Positions 39,097 through 50,219 of a DNA stretch of 64,000 nucleotides are shown here, piece after piece. Made by a program: the position numbers and the translations under genes. The notes beneath the pieces are model-generated. The model was not told the DNA's origin. It ran no database searches and was given only the letters and a program-made list of their open reading frames with translations. Positions within the stretch are counted from its first letter, which is position 1. Each line of letters starts with the position of its first letter. The stretch comes from Actinomycetospora callitridis (GTDB lineage Bacteria > Actinomycetota > Actinomycetes > Mycobacteriales > Pseudonocardiaceae), in NCBI RefSeq assembly GCF_028737265.1, contig NZ_JAQZAK010000003.1:372001-436000 (forward strand), written 5' to 3'.

Positions 39097-40593
<1,497 letters not shown>

Positions 40594-40659
40594 GCGTACC
40601 ACCGTAGCGGGCGGTACGCGGCGGTACCAGCCAGCGGGCCCGCCGTCACACCCCGGCGG

Positions 40660-43434
40660 TCAGTGCGCCGCCTGGTCCCACGACCGACCGAAGCCGACCG
40701 ACACCTCGAGGGGGACGTCGAGCTCGAACGCCGCGCCCATCTCGCGGCGCACGAGATCGGTGACGGCGTCCTTCTCCTCGGTGGCGACCTCGAGGACGAG
40801 CTCGTCGTGCACCTGCAGCAGGATCCGCGAGCGCAGCCCCTCATCGCGCAGCGCCTGGTGCACGCCGAGCATCGCGACCTTGATGATGTCGGCGGCGCTG
40901 CCCTGGATCGGGGCGTTGAGCGCCATCCGCTCGGCCATCTCGCGACGCTGGCGGTTGTCGCTGGTGAGGTCGGCCAGGTAGCGGCGGCGACCCAGGATCG
41001 AGCTGGTGTAGCCGTCCTTGCGGGCCTGGTCGACCACCTGCCGGAGGTAGTCGCGCACCCCGCCGAAGCGCGTGAAGTACTCCTCCATCAGCTCCTTGGC
41101 CTCGTCGGTGGAGATCCGGAGCTGCGCGGAGAGCCCGTAGGCGGACAGGCCGTAGGCGAGGCCGTAGTTCATCGCCTTGATCTTGGCGCGCTGCGCGGAC
41201 GAGACCTCGTCCTCGGCCACCCCGAACACGCGCGCGGCGGTGACGGAGTGGAAGTCGTAGCCCGACTGGAACGCCTCGATCAGCGCCTCGTCGCGCGAGA
41301 GGTGCGCCATGATGCGCATCTCGATCTGGGAGTAGTCGACGGTCATGAGCTCGCCGAACGCGCCGTCGGCGGAGTCGGACCCGACCACGAAGGTGTCGCG
41401 GATGCGGCGGCCCTCGGCCGTGCGCACCGGGATGTTCTGCAGGTTCGGCTCGGTGGAGGAGAGCCGGCCGGTGCGCGCGATGGTCTGGTTGAACGTGGTG
41501 TGGATGCGCCCGTCGTCGGACAGCGCGTCGAGCAGGCCCTTGACCGTCACCCGCAGGCGCGTGGCGTCGCGGTGCTCGAGCAGGTGCTCGAGGAAGGGGT
41601 GCGGGTTCGACTCGTTCAGCGTCTGCAGCGCGTCCGCGTCGGTGGTGTAGCCCGTCTTGGTGCGCTTCGTCTTCGGCATCTCGAGCTCGTCGAACAGCAC
41701 CACCTGGAGCTGCTTCGGCGACCCGAGGTTGATCTCCTTGCCGATGACGTCGTACGCGGACTGCGCCGCGGCCTGCACGCGCGCCCCGAACTGCGACTCG
41801 AGGTCGTGCAGCGCGCTGACGTCCACCGCGATGCCGGCGGCCTCCAGGTCGGCCAGCACCGCCAGCAGGGGCAGCTCGAGCTCGGTGAGCAGCGCGGTGC
41901 CGCCGAGCTCGGCGAGGTCCGCGTCGAGCTTCTCGGCGAGGTCGGTGACGGCGCGGGCGCGCAGCATCTCGGCCTGCGCGAGCGCGGTGTCGGCCTCCTC
42001 CTCGCCGCCGTCGAGCGTGAGCTGGTCGCCGGCGTCACCGCTCTCCTCCACCCGCAGCTCGCGGCGCAGGTAGCGCAGCGCGAGGTCGGCGAGGTCGAAG
42101 CTGCGCTCGCCGGGACGGGCGAGGTAGGCGGCGAGGGCGGTGTCGCTGGTGACGCCCTCGAGCGCCCAGCCGCGCGCCCGCACCGCGTGGCTCGGACCCT
42201 TGATCTCGTGGCCCGCCTTCGGCAGGGCGGGGTCGGCCAGCCAGCCGGCGAGGGCCTTCTCGTCGTCCTCGTCGAGCGTGCGCACGTCGACGAACGCGCT
42301 CTCGCCGTCGGCCGCGGCGAGCGCGATGCCCTCGAGGTCGCCCGCGCCGTGGGCCCAGGTGCCGCGGAAGGAGAGGCCGGTGCGCGAGCCGTCGCGGGCG
42401 TGGTCGTCCAGCCAGTCGGCCACCGCGCCGGGCTCGAGGGCGGCGCCCCGGACCTCGAAGCCCTCGTCGGCCTCCGGGAGCGCGGCCGTGAGCGTGGAGA
42501 ACAGCCGCTCGCGCAGGACCCGGAACTCGAGCTGGTCGAACAGCTGGTGCACGGCGTCGCGGTCCCACTGGCGGACCTCGAGGTCGTGGGGGCCCGCGCC
42601 GATGCCCTCGACGTCGCGGACGAGCTCGGTGAGCTGGCGGTTGAGCACCACCGAGGACAGGTTCTCGCGCAGCGCGTCGCCGGCCTTGCCGCGCACCTCG
42701 TCCACACGGTCGACCAGCGCGTCGAGGGACCCGAACTCGCGGACCCACTTCTGCGCCGTCTTCTCCCCCACCCCCGGGATGCTCGGGAGGTTGTCGCTCG
42801 GGTCCCCCCGCAGGGCTGCGAAGTCGGGGTACTGCTCGGGCGTGAGCGTGTAGCGCTCCATGACCTGCTCGGGCGTGTAGCGCACGAGGTCGGACACGCC
42901 CTTGCGCGGGTAGAGCACGGTGACCTCGGGGCTGACCAGCTGGAACGCGTCGCGGTCGCCCGTACAGATCGACACGCTCATGCCCTCGGCCACGGCCTGC
43001 GTGGTGAGCGTCGCGATGACGTCGTCGGCCTCGTAGCCCTCGACCGCGAGCACCGGGATCGCGAGCACCCGCAGGATGTCCTTGATGAGGTCGATCTGGC
43101 CGCGGAACTCGTCGGGCGTCGCCGACCGGTTGGCCTTGTAGGCCGCGAACGTCTCGGCCCGGAAGGTCTGCCGCGAGACGTCGAACGCCACCGCGACGTG
43201 CGTCGGCTCCTCGTCGCGCAGCAGGTTGATGAGCATGGACGTGAAGCCGTAGACGGCGTTCGTCGTCTGGCCCGTCGTGGTGCTGAAGTTCTCCGTCGGC
43301 AGGGCGAAGAACGCCCGGTAGGCCAACGAGTGCCCGTCGAGCAGCAGCAGACGTCCGCGCCCGCCCGCCGGGGCGTCCGGGACGGTCTCGGGCTGCGTCG
43401 ATTCCTGCGGGGTCGCCGTGCCTGTCGGAGCCAC
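40660..43434 (-). CDS. polA: DNA polymerase I
   Basis: 924 residues. 5' nuclease domain (LLLLDGHSLAYRAFFAL, YEADDVIATL, RGDPSDNLPSIPGVGEKTA), a 3'-5' exonuclease-like domain that lacks the catalytic acidic residues, as in mycobacterial Pol I, and the polymerase domain with motif A DYSQIEMRIMAHLS, motif B region RAKIKAMNYGLAYG, motif C QVHDELVLEV. Repairs gaps and replaces Okazaki RNA. GTG start. Confidence 0.98.
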   Translation of the reverse strand: MAPTGTATPQESTQPETVPDAPAGGRGRLLLLDGHSLAYRAFFALPTENFSTTTGQTTNAVYGFTSMLINLLRDEEPTHVAVAFDVSRQTFRAETFAAYKANRSATPDEFRGQIDLIKDILRVLAIPVLAVEGYEADDVIATLTTQAVAEGMSVSICTGDRDAFQLVSPEVTVLYPRKGVSDLVRYTPEQVMERYTLTPEQYPDFAALRGDPSDNLPSIPGVGEKTAQKWVREFGSLDALVDRVDEVRGKAGDALRENLSSVVLNRQLTELVRDVEGIGAGPHDLEVRQWDRDAVHQLFDQLEFRVLRERLFSTLTAALPEADEGFEVRGAALEPGAVADWLDDHARDGSRTGLSFRGTWAHGAGDLEGIALAAADGESAFVDVRTLDEDDEKALAGWLADPALPKAGHEIKGPSHAVRARGWALEGVTSDTALAAYLARPGERSFDLADLALRYLRRELRVEESGDAGDQLTLDGGEEEADTALAQAEMLRARAVTDLAEKLDADLAELGGTALLTELELPLLAVLADLEAAGIAVDVSALHDLESQFGARVQAAAQSAYDVIGKEINLGSPKQLQVVLFDELEMPKTKRTKTGYTTDADALQTLNESNPHPFLEHLLEHRDATRLRVTVKGLLDALSDDGRIHTTFNQTIARTGRLSSTEPNLQNIPVRTAEGRRIRDTFVVGSDSADGAFGELMTVDYSQIEMRIMAHLSRDEALIEAFQSGYDFHSVTAARVFGVAEDEVSSAQRAKIKAMNYGLAYGLSAYGLSAQLRISTDEAKELMEEYFTRFGGVRDYLRQVVDQARKDGYTSSILGRRRYLADLTSDNRQRREMAERMALNAPIQGSAADIIKVAMLGVHQALRDEGLRSRILLQVHDELVLEVATEEKDAVTDLVRREMGAAFELDVPLEVSVGFGRSWDQAAH

Positions 43435-43501
43435 GCCGCGAGTCTAGGGGCGACCCCCGACACACCCCGGGCGCCCGGGCAGCCGCGCGCGACCGGTCGC
43501 C

Positions 43502-43507
43502 CTACCC
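43502..43507 (+). promoter_or_regulatory. Leaderless-type -10 element (TACCCT) of the thioesterase gene
   Basis: TACCCT ends seven bases before ATG 43515, with no ribosome-binding site between, so the transcript probably starts at or next to the initiator codon. Confidence 0.5.
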
Positions 43508-43514
43508 TGCGGGG

Positions 43515-43958
43515 ATGACCAGCTCCCCGGCCCCCGAGTCCGCCGCGGTGCCCGAGATCGAGGTGCAGTACCCCGACGAGCAGCTCGCCGCGCGGATGGG
43601 CATCGAGATCACGGAGTGGACCAAGGAGCGGGTGGTGGGGACGATGCCCGTCACCGGCAACCGCCAGCCCTTCGGGCTGCTGCACGGCGGCGCGAACGGC
43701 GTGCTCGCCGAGACCCTGGGCTCCACCGCCGCCGCGATGCACGGCTGGCCCGAGCGCCTCCCCGTCGGCCTCGAGCTCTCGTGCACCCACCACCGCTCGG
43801 CCCTCGACGGCCTGGTCACCGGCGTCTGCACGCCCCTGTCGGTGGGCCGCACGATCGGCACGTTCGAGATCGTGATCACCGACGCCGAGGACCGCCGCGT
43901 CTGCACCGCCAAGCTCACCTGCGTCTACCGCTCCCGGCCGCCGGGCTCCCGCGGCTGA
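43515..43958 (+). CDS. Hotdog-fold acyl-CoA thioesterase (PaaI/YbdB type)
   Basis: 147 residues: RMGIEITEWTKERVVGTMPVTGNRQPFGLLHGGANGVLAETLGSTAA is the PaaI signature with the catalytic HGG region and downstream Glu. It would hydrolyse aryl- or acyl-CoA, perhaps 1,4-dihydroxy-2-naphthoyl-CoA. The 3' end overlaps the convergent nitronate monooxygenase gene by 34 bases. Confidence 0.9.
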   Translation: MTSSPAPESAAVPEIEVQYPDEQLAARMGIEITEWTKERVVGTMPVTGNRQPFGLLHGGANGVLAETLGSTAAAMHGWPERLPVGLELSCTHHRSALDGLVTGVCTPLSVGRTIGTFEIVITDAEDRRVCTAKLTCVYRSRPPGSRG

Positions 43959-44920
43959 GGAACGGCACTGATCAGGAGCGCATCGGCCCCGCGGCACATC
44001 GCGGCGACGACGTCGCCGGCGGGGCGGACGTCGGAGACCGCGCCCACCGCCTCCCCGGCGTAGAGCGCCATCGCCGCCACCGTGCCGGTGACCGTGCGCG
44101 ACGGCGGCATCCCGTGGCCGCGGGTCAGCGCCATCTCGCCGTCCGGCGTGCTCAGGACGCCGACCCCACCCTCGGGCAGGGTCCGGACCGCGGCGACGGC
44201 GGAGCTCAGCACCCGGGCCGTCGGCCGCGTGGCACAGAGCGGGCACACCGCGAACGCGTCGGTGATCTCGGTCGACCCGGAGCCGGCGGCGAGCACCGCC
44301 GCCACGTAGTCCGGGTGCGCGCCGGACTCGGGCGTCGCCACGAGACGGGTTCCCAGGCGTGCACCGGCCGCGCCGGCGGCGAGCACGTCCGCCAGGCTCC
44401 GGGCGTCGACGATGCCGCCCGCGGCGAGCACCGGCACCGGCACCGCCGCGACCACGCTCGCGAGGAGGGCGCCCAGCGGTTCGTCCCCCCGCACGTGGCC
44501 ACCGGCCCCGCGCCCCTGCACGGTGACCAGGTCGACCCCGGCGTCCACCGCGTCGACGGCCTCGGCGAGCGACCCGACCTGCCAGCTCGCGAGCGCGCCC
44601 TCGGCGTGCACGGCGTCGACGGCCGCGCGGCGGGGCCACGACCAGAAGAAGTCGACCACCCGCACGTGCGCGGCGGCGCGGCGGATCGTGTCGAGGGCGA
44701 CGCCCTCGCCCACCAGGTTCACCGCGAACACCCCGCCGGGCAGGTCGGTCTGCTCGACGAGGTCCGCGGGGGCCTCGCCGCCGGGTGGTACGGAGATCGT
44801 GCCCAGCCCACCCGCCGCGGCGACCGCCCGCGCGAGGGCCGGCGGGGAGATCGCCCCCATCGGGGCCTGCTGGACGGGCAGTCGGCATCCGACCAGGTCG
44901 GTGAACATGGTCCTCGGCAT
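43925..44920 (-). CDS. Nitronate monooxygenase (2-nitropropane dioxygenase family)
   Basis: 331 residues, FMN-binding TIM barrel. LPVQQAPMGAISPPALARAVAAAGGLGTIS, the glycine-rich VQGRGAGGHVRG with the conserved His, and VLAAGGIVDARSLADVLAAGAAGARLGTRLVATPES are typical. Enzymes of the family oxidise alkyl nitronates such as propionate 3-nitronate to non-toxic products. ATG 44920 has GGAGG eight bases upstream. Confidence 0.87.
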   Translation of the reverse strand: MPRTMFTDLVGCRLPVQQAPMGAISPPALARAVAAAGGLGTISVPPGGEAPADLVEQTDLPGGVFAVNLVGEGVALDTIRRAAAHVRVVDFFWSWPRRAAVDAVHAEGALASWQVGSLAEAVDAVDAGVDLVTVQGRGAGGHVRGDEPLGALLASVVAAVPVPVLAAGGIVDARSLADVLAAGAAGARLGTRLVATPESGAHPDYVAAVLAAGSGSTEITDAFAVCPLCATRPTARVLSSAVAAVRTLPEGGVGVLSTPDGEMALTRGHGMPPSRTVTGTVAAMALYAGEAVGAVSDVRPAGDVVAAMCRGADALLISAVPQPREPGGRER

Positions 44921-45099
44921 CGCGGCCACCTCCGTCACGGGCACGGCCCGCCCGGACCCGACCACACGGGGCCGGGCGGTCCCACCGCCGAACGGCCCCA
45001 CCGCCGGAGGGTTCGCGGGCGGTGGCATGCCGACCCCGCTCCGTGGTCCCCCGTCCGACGCCCTGGTGGGGGGAGCCGCGGGCGCGCTGCAATGGGCGC

Positions 45100-47880
45100 A
45101 TGTCCCGTCCCTCCTCCCCCGTCGTCGGCCGGGACGCCGAGCGCGACCTGCTGCGCGGGCGGGTCCGGGCGCTGACCGACGGGGCGGGGGGTGCGGTCCT
45201 GCTCAGCGGCGAGGCCGGGATCGGGAAGTCACGCCTGCTCGGGGAGGTCGCCGAGGCCGCCCGGGCCGCCGGGCTCCCGGTGCTGCGCGGCCGCGCGGTA
45301 CCCGGCGGCGGCGCGTACCGGCCCCTCGCCGAGGCCCTCGCACCGCCGCTGCGCGCCGGACCGCTCCCGGAGACGCCGCGGCTGCGGCCGTTCCGGACGG
45401 CGCTCGCGCGGCTGGTCCCGGGCGCGGTGGACGGTCCCGCCGATCCGCCCGCCGGGCCGGGGGCCGACCCCGCCGTCGTGCTCGGCGAGGGGGTCCTCGC
45501 GCTGCTCGCCGAGCTCCACGGCGACGGGGGCGCCGTGCTCGTGCTCGACGACCTGCACTGGGCCGACGCCGACACCCTCGACCTCCTGCACTATCTGGCC
45601 GGCACCGTCGACGCGGGCCCGGTGCTGCTCGCCCTGGCCGCGCGGGACGACGAGGACCACCGCGGCGTGGCCGCCCTCGCCGCGCACCCGGACGTCGCCG
45701 TCCTCGCGCTGGACCGGCTCGACGCCGACGCGGTGGCCGCCCTCGCCGGCGCCCGGGCGGACCCGCCGCGCGATCTCCCGGAGCTCCTCGCCCGCTCCGA
45801 GGGCCTGCCCTTCCTCGTCGAGGAGCTGCTCGACGCCGGCCCCGGCGCGGTGCCCCCGAGCTGGGCGGGGCTCGTCGCCGGGCGGTTGGGGGCCCTGCCC
45901 GACGGGGCCCGCAGGGTGGTCGACGCCGCGGCCGTCGCCCCCGGCGACCCCGACCACCGGCTGCTCGCCGCGGCCACCGGCGTCGACGAGGCCGGGGTGC
46001 TCGCGGCGCTGCGGGCGGCGGTGGCCGCGGGCCTGCTGGCGGCCGTCGACGGACGCCTCGCCTGGCGCCACGCCCTCACCCGCGACGCGGTGCTCGCGGC
46101 CCTCCTCCCGCCCGACCGCGCGGCGGTGGCCGGGCGGCTCGCGGCGGCGCTGGAGGCGCGGGATTCCCCCGGCGACCGGGAGGCGGCCGCCGCGGGGTTC
46201 GCCGAGGCCGGCGACCACCGGCACGCGACCACCCTGCTGGTCGACCTCGCGCGCCGCGACGCCTCCCGGGGCGCCCTGGGCCACGCCGAGGAGCTGCTCG
46301 TCCGGGCCGGGGAGCTGCACGCGGAGCCCGGTCGGGTGGCGGCCGAGCGGGTGCGGGTGCTCGGCCTGCGCGGACGGGCGGCCGAGGCGCTGGCGGTCGG
46401 CGCGGCGGCGCTCGAGTCCGGCGAGGTGGTCGGCGACGAGCACGCCGAGCTCTGCCTGCGCCTCGCCCGGGCCGCGGTGCTCGGCGGGCGCTGGGCCGAG
46501 GCCGAGCAGTGGATCGCGCGCGCCGGCCGTCCGGACGACGCCCGCTCGCTCGTGCTCGCCGCCGACACCGCGTTCGGGGCCGGCGACACCGCCGCCGCCA
46601 CCGTGCGCGCCCGGGCGGCCGTGGCGGCCGCGGAGGCGGGGTCCGGCAGCGACGAGACCCTCGTCGAGGCGCTGCTGGTCCTCGGCCGCTGCGCCCTGAC
46701 CGACGACGACCTCGACGGCGCGGCGATCGGGGAACGCGCGGCGCGCATCGCCGGCGAGCACGGCCTGACGCCCTGGCGGGTGGAGGCGCTCTTCGCGCTC
46801 GGCGCGCGCCGCCTCAGCACCGGCGACGTCCACGCGACGGGCCTGGCCCAGGCCCGGGAGCTGGCCGAACGGCACGGGATGCTCGCCCAGGCCGCCCAGT
46901 GCGACCTGCTGCGCTCGGACGCCGCGCTGCAGCTCCACGGACCGCGGGCGGCGCTCGCGATCGCGCGGCCGGCGATCGAGCGGCTGGGGCTCCTGCACCT
47001 CACCTCGCTGCAGGGCATGGCCGAGCTGTTCGCCGGCGGGGCCGCCGCGCTCGCCGGCGAGCGGGCGGAGGCCGCCGCGTTGCAGGCCGCCGGGCTCTCG
47101 CGGGCGGACGTGTCCCCGGAGATCGCCGTCCTGGGACCGCTCGTGCCGGCGCTGGCCGCGCTGCTGGCCCACGACCTGCCCCGGTGCGCCGAGCTCCTCG
47201 ACCGCGCCGTCCCCGCCGCGCTGGCCCACCGCAGCGCGGCCCCGCTCGCGTTCTACGGGCTCTGGCCGCTGCTGCTCACCGCGGTCGACGGCCGCGGCGA
47301 CGCCGAGGCCCGGGACCAGGTACGCGGGCACCACATGCTGATGGCGCGCCCCAACGCCGGGATGCTCGCCTACGCCGACGCGATCGCCGCCGGCCGGGCG
47401 GGGCACGGCGCGGAGGCGACGGCCCTGGCCGCCGAGGCCGCGGGCTTCCTCGACGCCACGCCCTGGTGGCACCGCCTCGTGCGCACCGTCGTCCTCGACG
47501 CCGCCGTGCGCGACGGCTGGGGCGACCCGGTCCCCGCGCTGCGCGCCGACCTCGCCGTGCACGCGCAGGACGACGACCCGGGCGCCCGTGCGCTCGCCCG
47601 TACGTGCCGCGACCTGCTGCGGGCCGCCGGCGCCCCCACCCGGACGTCGCGCGCCGCCGACCCGGTGCCGCCGGACCTGCGCCGGCTCGGGATCTCCGTC
47701 CGCGAGGCCGAGGTGCTCCGGCTGGTCACCGAGCACCTCACCAACGCCGACATCGCCGCGCGCCTGCACCTCTCGACGCGCACCGTCGAGTCCCACGTCG
47801 CCCGGCTGCTGGCCAAGACGGGGACGACCGACCGCAGCGGGCTACGGACCTGGGCGCGGGAGGCGCCGTTGATTCCGTAG
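45100..47880 (+). CDS. Large ATP-binding LuxR-family regulator (LAL/MalT-like)
   Basis: 926 residues. N-terminal STAND/AAA ATPase with Walker A LLSGEAGIGKSRLL and Walker B VLVLDDLHWADADTLDLLHYLA; a long helical repeat (TPR-like) middle; C-terminal LuxR helix-turn-helix (LGISVREAEVLRLVTEHLTNADIAARLHLSTRTVESHVARLLAKTG). Such regulators respond to small effectors and ATP, often beside catabolic or secondary-metabolism genes. The flavin hydroxylase gene follows by 45 bases on the same strand. Start ATG 45100 is at the conserved VVGRDAE onset. Confidence 0.9.
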   Translation: MSRPSSPVVGRDAERDLLRGRVRALTDGAGGAVLLSGEAGIGKSRLLGEVAEAARAAGLPVLRGRAVPGGGAYRPLAEALAPPLRAGPLPETPRLRPFRTALARLVPGAVDGPADPPAGPGADPAVVLGEGVLALLAELHGDGGAVLVLDDLHWADADTLDLLHYLAGTVDAGPVLLALAARDDEDHRGVAALAAHPDVAVLALDRLDADAVAALAGARADPPRDLPELLARSEGLPFLVEELLDAGPGAVPPSWAGLVAGRLGALPDGARRVVDAAAVAPGDPDHRLLAAATGVDEAGVLAALRAAVAAGLLAAVDGRLAWRHALTRDAVLAALLPPDRAAVAGRLAAALEARDSPGDREAAAAGFAEAGDHRHATTLLVDLARRDASRGALGHAEELLVRAGELHAEPGRVAAERVRVLGLRGRAAEALAVGAAALESGEVVGDEHAELCLRLARAAVLGGRWAEAEQWIARAGRPDDARSLVLAADTAFGAGDTAAATVRARAAVAAAEAGSGSDETLVEALLVLGRCALTDDDLDGAAIGERAARIAGEHGLTPWRVEALFALGARRLSTGDVHATGLAQARELAERHGMLAQAAQCDLLRSDAALQLHGPRAALAIARPAIERLGLLHLTSLQGMAELFAGGAAALAGERAEAAALQAAGLSRADVSPEIAVLGPLVPALAALLAHDLPRCAELLDRAVPAALAHRSAAPLAFYGLWPLLLTAVDGRGDAEARDQVRGHHMLMARPNAGMLAYADAIAAGRAGHGAEATALAAEAAGFLDATPWWHRLVRTVVLDAAVRDGWGDPVPALRADLAVHAQDDDPGARALARTCRDLLRAAGAPTRTSRAADPVPPDLRRLGISVREAEVLRLVTEHLTNADIAARLHLSTRTVESHVARLLAKTGTTDRSGLRTWAREAPLIP

Positions 47881-47925
47881 TCAGCACGGATCCGGCGCGG
47901 CGTCCGCGTCGCGAGGCTCCCTGTC

Positions 47926-49518
47926 ATGAGTCAGCACAGCAGTCAGCACACCGACACCCACGTCCTCGTCGTCGGCGCGGGCCCCGCGGGCCTGGCGACC
48001 GCCCTGTCCGCCGCCCGGCACGGCGCCCGGGTGCTGGTCGTCGAACGGCATCGGAGCACCTCGATCCATCCACGGGCCTCCGGGCTGAGCACGCGGACCA
48101 TGGAGATCTTCCGGACCTGGGGCGTCGCCGACGCCGTGCGGACCGCGAGCTCGAACGTCATCGCCCGGGCGATGTTCGGCCGGACCCTCGACGACCCCGG
48201 CCTCACCGAGAACCCGATCGGCTTCCCCCTCCCCCGCGAGGCGCTCGCCGTCAGCCCGGCCTTCCCGGCCTGCTGCGCGCAGGATCTCCTCGAGCCGATC
48301 GTGCTCGACGCGGCCCGTCGCGCGGGCGCGGAGATCCGGTTCGACACCGAGCTCGTCGACCTCGCCGTCGACGACGAGGGCGCCTGGGCGCGTGTCCGCG
48401 ACCGGGCGACCGGTGCGACGACCGAGGTGTGCAGTCGGTTCCTCGTGGGGGCCGACGGTCCGCGCAGCCGTGTGCGCACGGCCCTCGGCATCGACATCGA
48501 GCACCTCGGCGGCATCGGTCGCCACGTCCAGATGCTGTTCCGGGCCGACCTCACCACCGTGATCGGCGACTGGGCCCACGGGCTCTACGCCCTGGAGGAC
48601 GGCCTGATCATCGCTTTCGGCGACAACCGGTGGGGCTACGCCCGTCCGTGCACGACCGACGCCGAGATCCCCGTCGACGACGCGCACTGGACGGCGCTGC
48701 TGCGCACGGCCACGGGCATGTCGGACCTGTGCCCCGAGCTGCTCGGCACGGCCGTCTTCGACCTCGTCGCCGAGCTCGCCACGGCCTCGCGGGCGGGGTC
48801 GGCGTTCCTCGTCGGCGACGCCGCGCACCGCACGACACCGGTCGGCGCGGTCGGGCTCAACACCGCGGTCCACGACGGGCACAACCTGGGCTGGAAGCTG
48901 GCGTGGTGCGCGCAGGACCGCGCCGGCGAGCCGCTGCTCGCGAGCTACGCCGCCGAGCGCGCGCCCGTCGGTGCGCGGAACGCCCATCGCTCGGTGCAGC
49001 CGGGGGTGCCCCACCGCGCCGACGGCCTCGCCGGCGACCTCGGCACGGGCTACACGTCCCCGGTGCTCGCGACGGGCTCGGCGGCGTTCACCGACCCGGC
49101 CGACCTCGCTGCGGCACCCGGCGAGCGGGCCCCGCACGTGTGGGTCGCGGTCGACGGGCAGCGGTGCTCGACGCTCGACCTGTGGGACGGGCGCCTGACG
49201 CTGGTGACCCTCGACCCCACCTGGCGCGCGGCCGCCGAGGACCTCGCCCTCGCCGCTCCGGACCTCACCGGCCCCCGGCTCGTGAGCACCTACCGCCTCG
49301 GCGACGGCGGCGCGGTGCTCGTGCGTCCCGACGGCTACGTCGCCTGGCGGGCGGACGTGCCCGTCGCCGACCCCGTCGGAGCGCTGACCGACGCCGTCGC
49401 GGGCGCCGTCGGGCTCACCGGTTCCCGAGCGAACGGGGAGTTCGTACGCCTAGAAGCAGCGAACCACTCGTTCGTTGCGACGACCGGCGAGCCCGAGCCT
49501 CAGCTCACGCCCAGGTAG
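47926..49518 (+). CDS. FAD-dependent aromatic-ring hydroxylase (class A flavin monooxygenase)
   Basis: 530 residues. GxGxxG motif VLVVGAGPAGLATALSAARHGA, the DG motif region FLVGADGPRSRVR, and GDAAHRTTPVGAVGLNTAVHDGHNLGWKLAW of PheA/TfdB-type hydroxylases. The last about 30 residues (from SRANGEFVRLEAANHSFVAT) are encoded by the 50-nt repeat copy at 49429-49478, not by family sequence, and the 3' end overlaps livF by 19 bases. It is probably controlled by the preceding LAL regulator. Confidence 0.9.
   Translation: MSQHSSQHTDTHVLVVGAGPAGLATALSAARHGARVLVVERHRSTSIHPRASGLSTRTMEIFRTWGVADAVRTASSNVIARAMFGRTLDDPGLTENPIGFPLPREALAVSPAFPACCAQDLLEPIVLDAARRAGAEIRFDTELVDLAVDDEGAWARVRDRATGATTEVCSRFLVGADGPRSRVRTALGIDIEHLGGIGRHVQMLFRADLTTVIGDWAHGLYALEDGLIIAFGDNRWGYARPCTTDAEIPVDDAHWTALLRTATGMSDLCPELLGTAVFDLVAELATASRAGSAFLVGDAAHRTTPVGAVGLNTAVHDGHNLGWKLAWCAQDRAGEPLLASYAAERAPVGARNAHRSVQPGVPHRADGLAGDLGTGYTSPVLATGSAAFTDPADLAAAPGERAPHVWVAVDGQRCSTLDLWDGRLTLVTLDPTWRAAAEDLALAAPDLTGPRLVSTYRLGDGGAVLVRPDGYVAWRADVPVADPVGALTDAVAGAVGLTGSRANGEFVRLEAANHSFVATTGEPEPQLTPR
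49429..49478. repeat. 50-nt double-hairpin repeat, copy 2 (inside the hydroxylase 3' end)
   Basis: 47/50 identical to 30190-30239. The three differences are C/G at one site and C/T at two; the two C/T changes turn stem G-C pairs into G-U pairs, so both hairpins (GCGAA/TTCGT and AGCAGCGAAC/GTTCGTTGC) remain formable. Lies between convergent genes, as copy 1 does. Confidence 0.8.
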
Positions 49519-50219
49519 GCGTCCTGGATCGTGGAGTCGGCGAGGAGCTCCGCGCCGGTGCCGGAGCGGGTGACCTCGCCGGTCTCCATGACGTAGGCGA
49601 AGTGCGCCAGGCCCAACGCCTGCTTCGCGTTCTGCTCGACGAGCAGGACGGTGGTGCCCTCGGCGTTGATCTCGGTGATCACGCGGAAGATCTGCGCGAT
49701 GAACTGCGGCGCGAGCCCCATCGACGGCTCGTCGAGCAGCAGCAGGCGGGGCTTCGCCATCAGTGCGCGGCCCATGGCGAGCATCTGCTGCTCGCCGCCC
49801 GAGAGCGTCCCGCCGGTCTGCGAGCGCCGCTCGGCGAGCCGCGGGAAGAGCTCGTACACGCGCTCGAGGTCGGCCGCGAACTCCGGGGTGCGCCGGTCCG
49901 AGCGCAGGTAGGCGCCCATGTCGATGTTCTCGGCGACCGTCATGCCCGGGAAGATCCCGCGCCCCTCGGGCACCTGGCTGATGCCCCGGGCCACGCGCAG
50001 GTCGGCGCGGACGGAGGTGAGGTCCTCGCCGTCGAAACGCATCGACCCCGACTGCAGGCCGAGGAGCCCCGAGATCGCCTTCATCGTCGTCGTCTTGCCC
50101 GCGCCGTTCGCCCCGATCAGCGAGACGATCTGGCCCTCCTCGACGCGGAGACTGATCCCGCGCAGGGCCTGGATGCGCCCGTAGGCGACGTGGACGTCCT
50201 CGAGCTCGAGCAGGCTCAC
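49500..50219 (-). CDS. livF: Branched-chain amino acid ABC transporter ATP-binding protein LivF
   Basis: 239 residues. Walker A GANGAGKTTTMK, LSGGEQQMLAMGRALM signature, Walker B LLLLDEPSMGLAP typical of LivF. GTG start inside the livG stop. Second ATPase of the transporter. Confidence 0.95.
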   Translation of the reverse strand: MSLLELEDVHVAYGRIQALRGISLRVEEGQIVSLIGANGAGKTTTMKAISGLLGLQSGSMRFDGEDLTSVRADLRVARGISQVPEGRGIFPGMTVAENIDMGAYLRSDRRTPEFAADLERVYELFPRLAERRSQTGGTLSGGEQQMLAMGRALMAKPRLLLLDEPSMGLAPQFIAQIFRVITEINAEGTTVLLVEQNAKQALGLAHFAYVMETGEVTRSGTGAELLADSTIQDAYLGVS

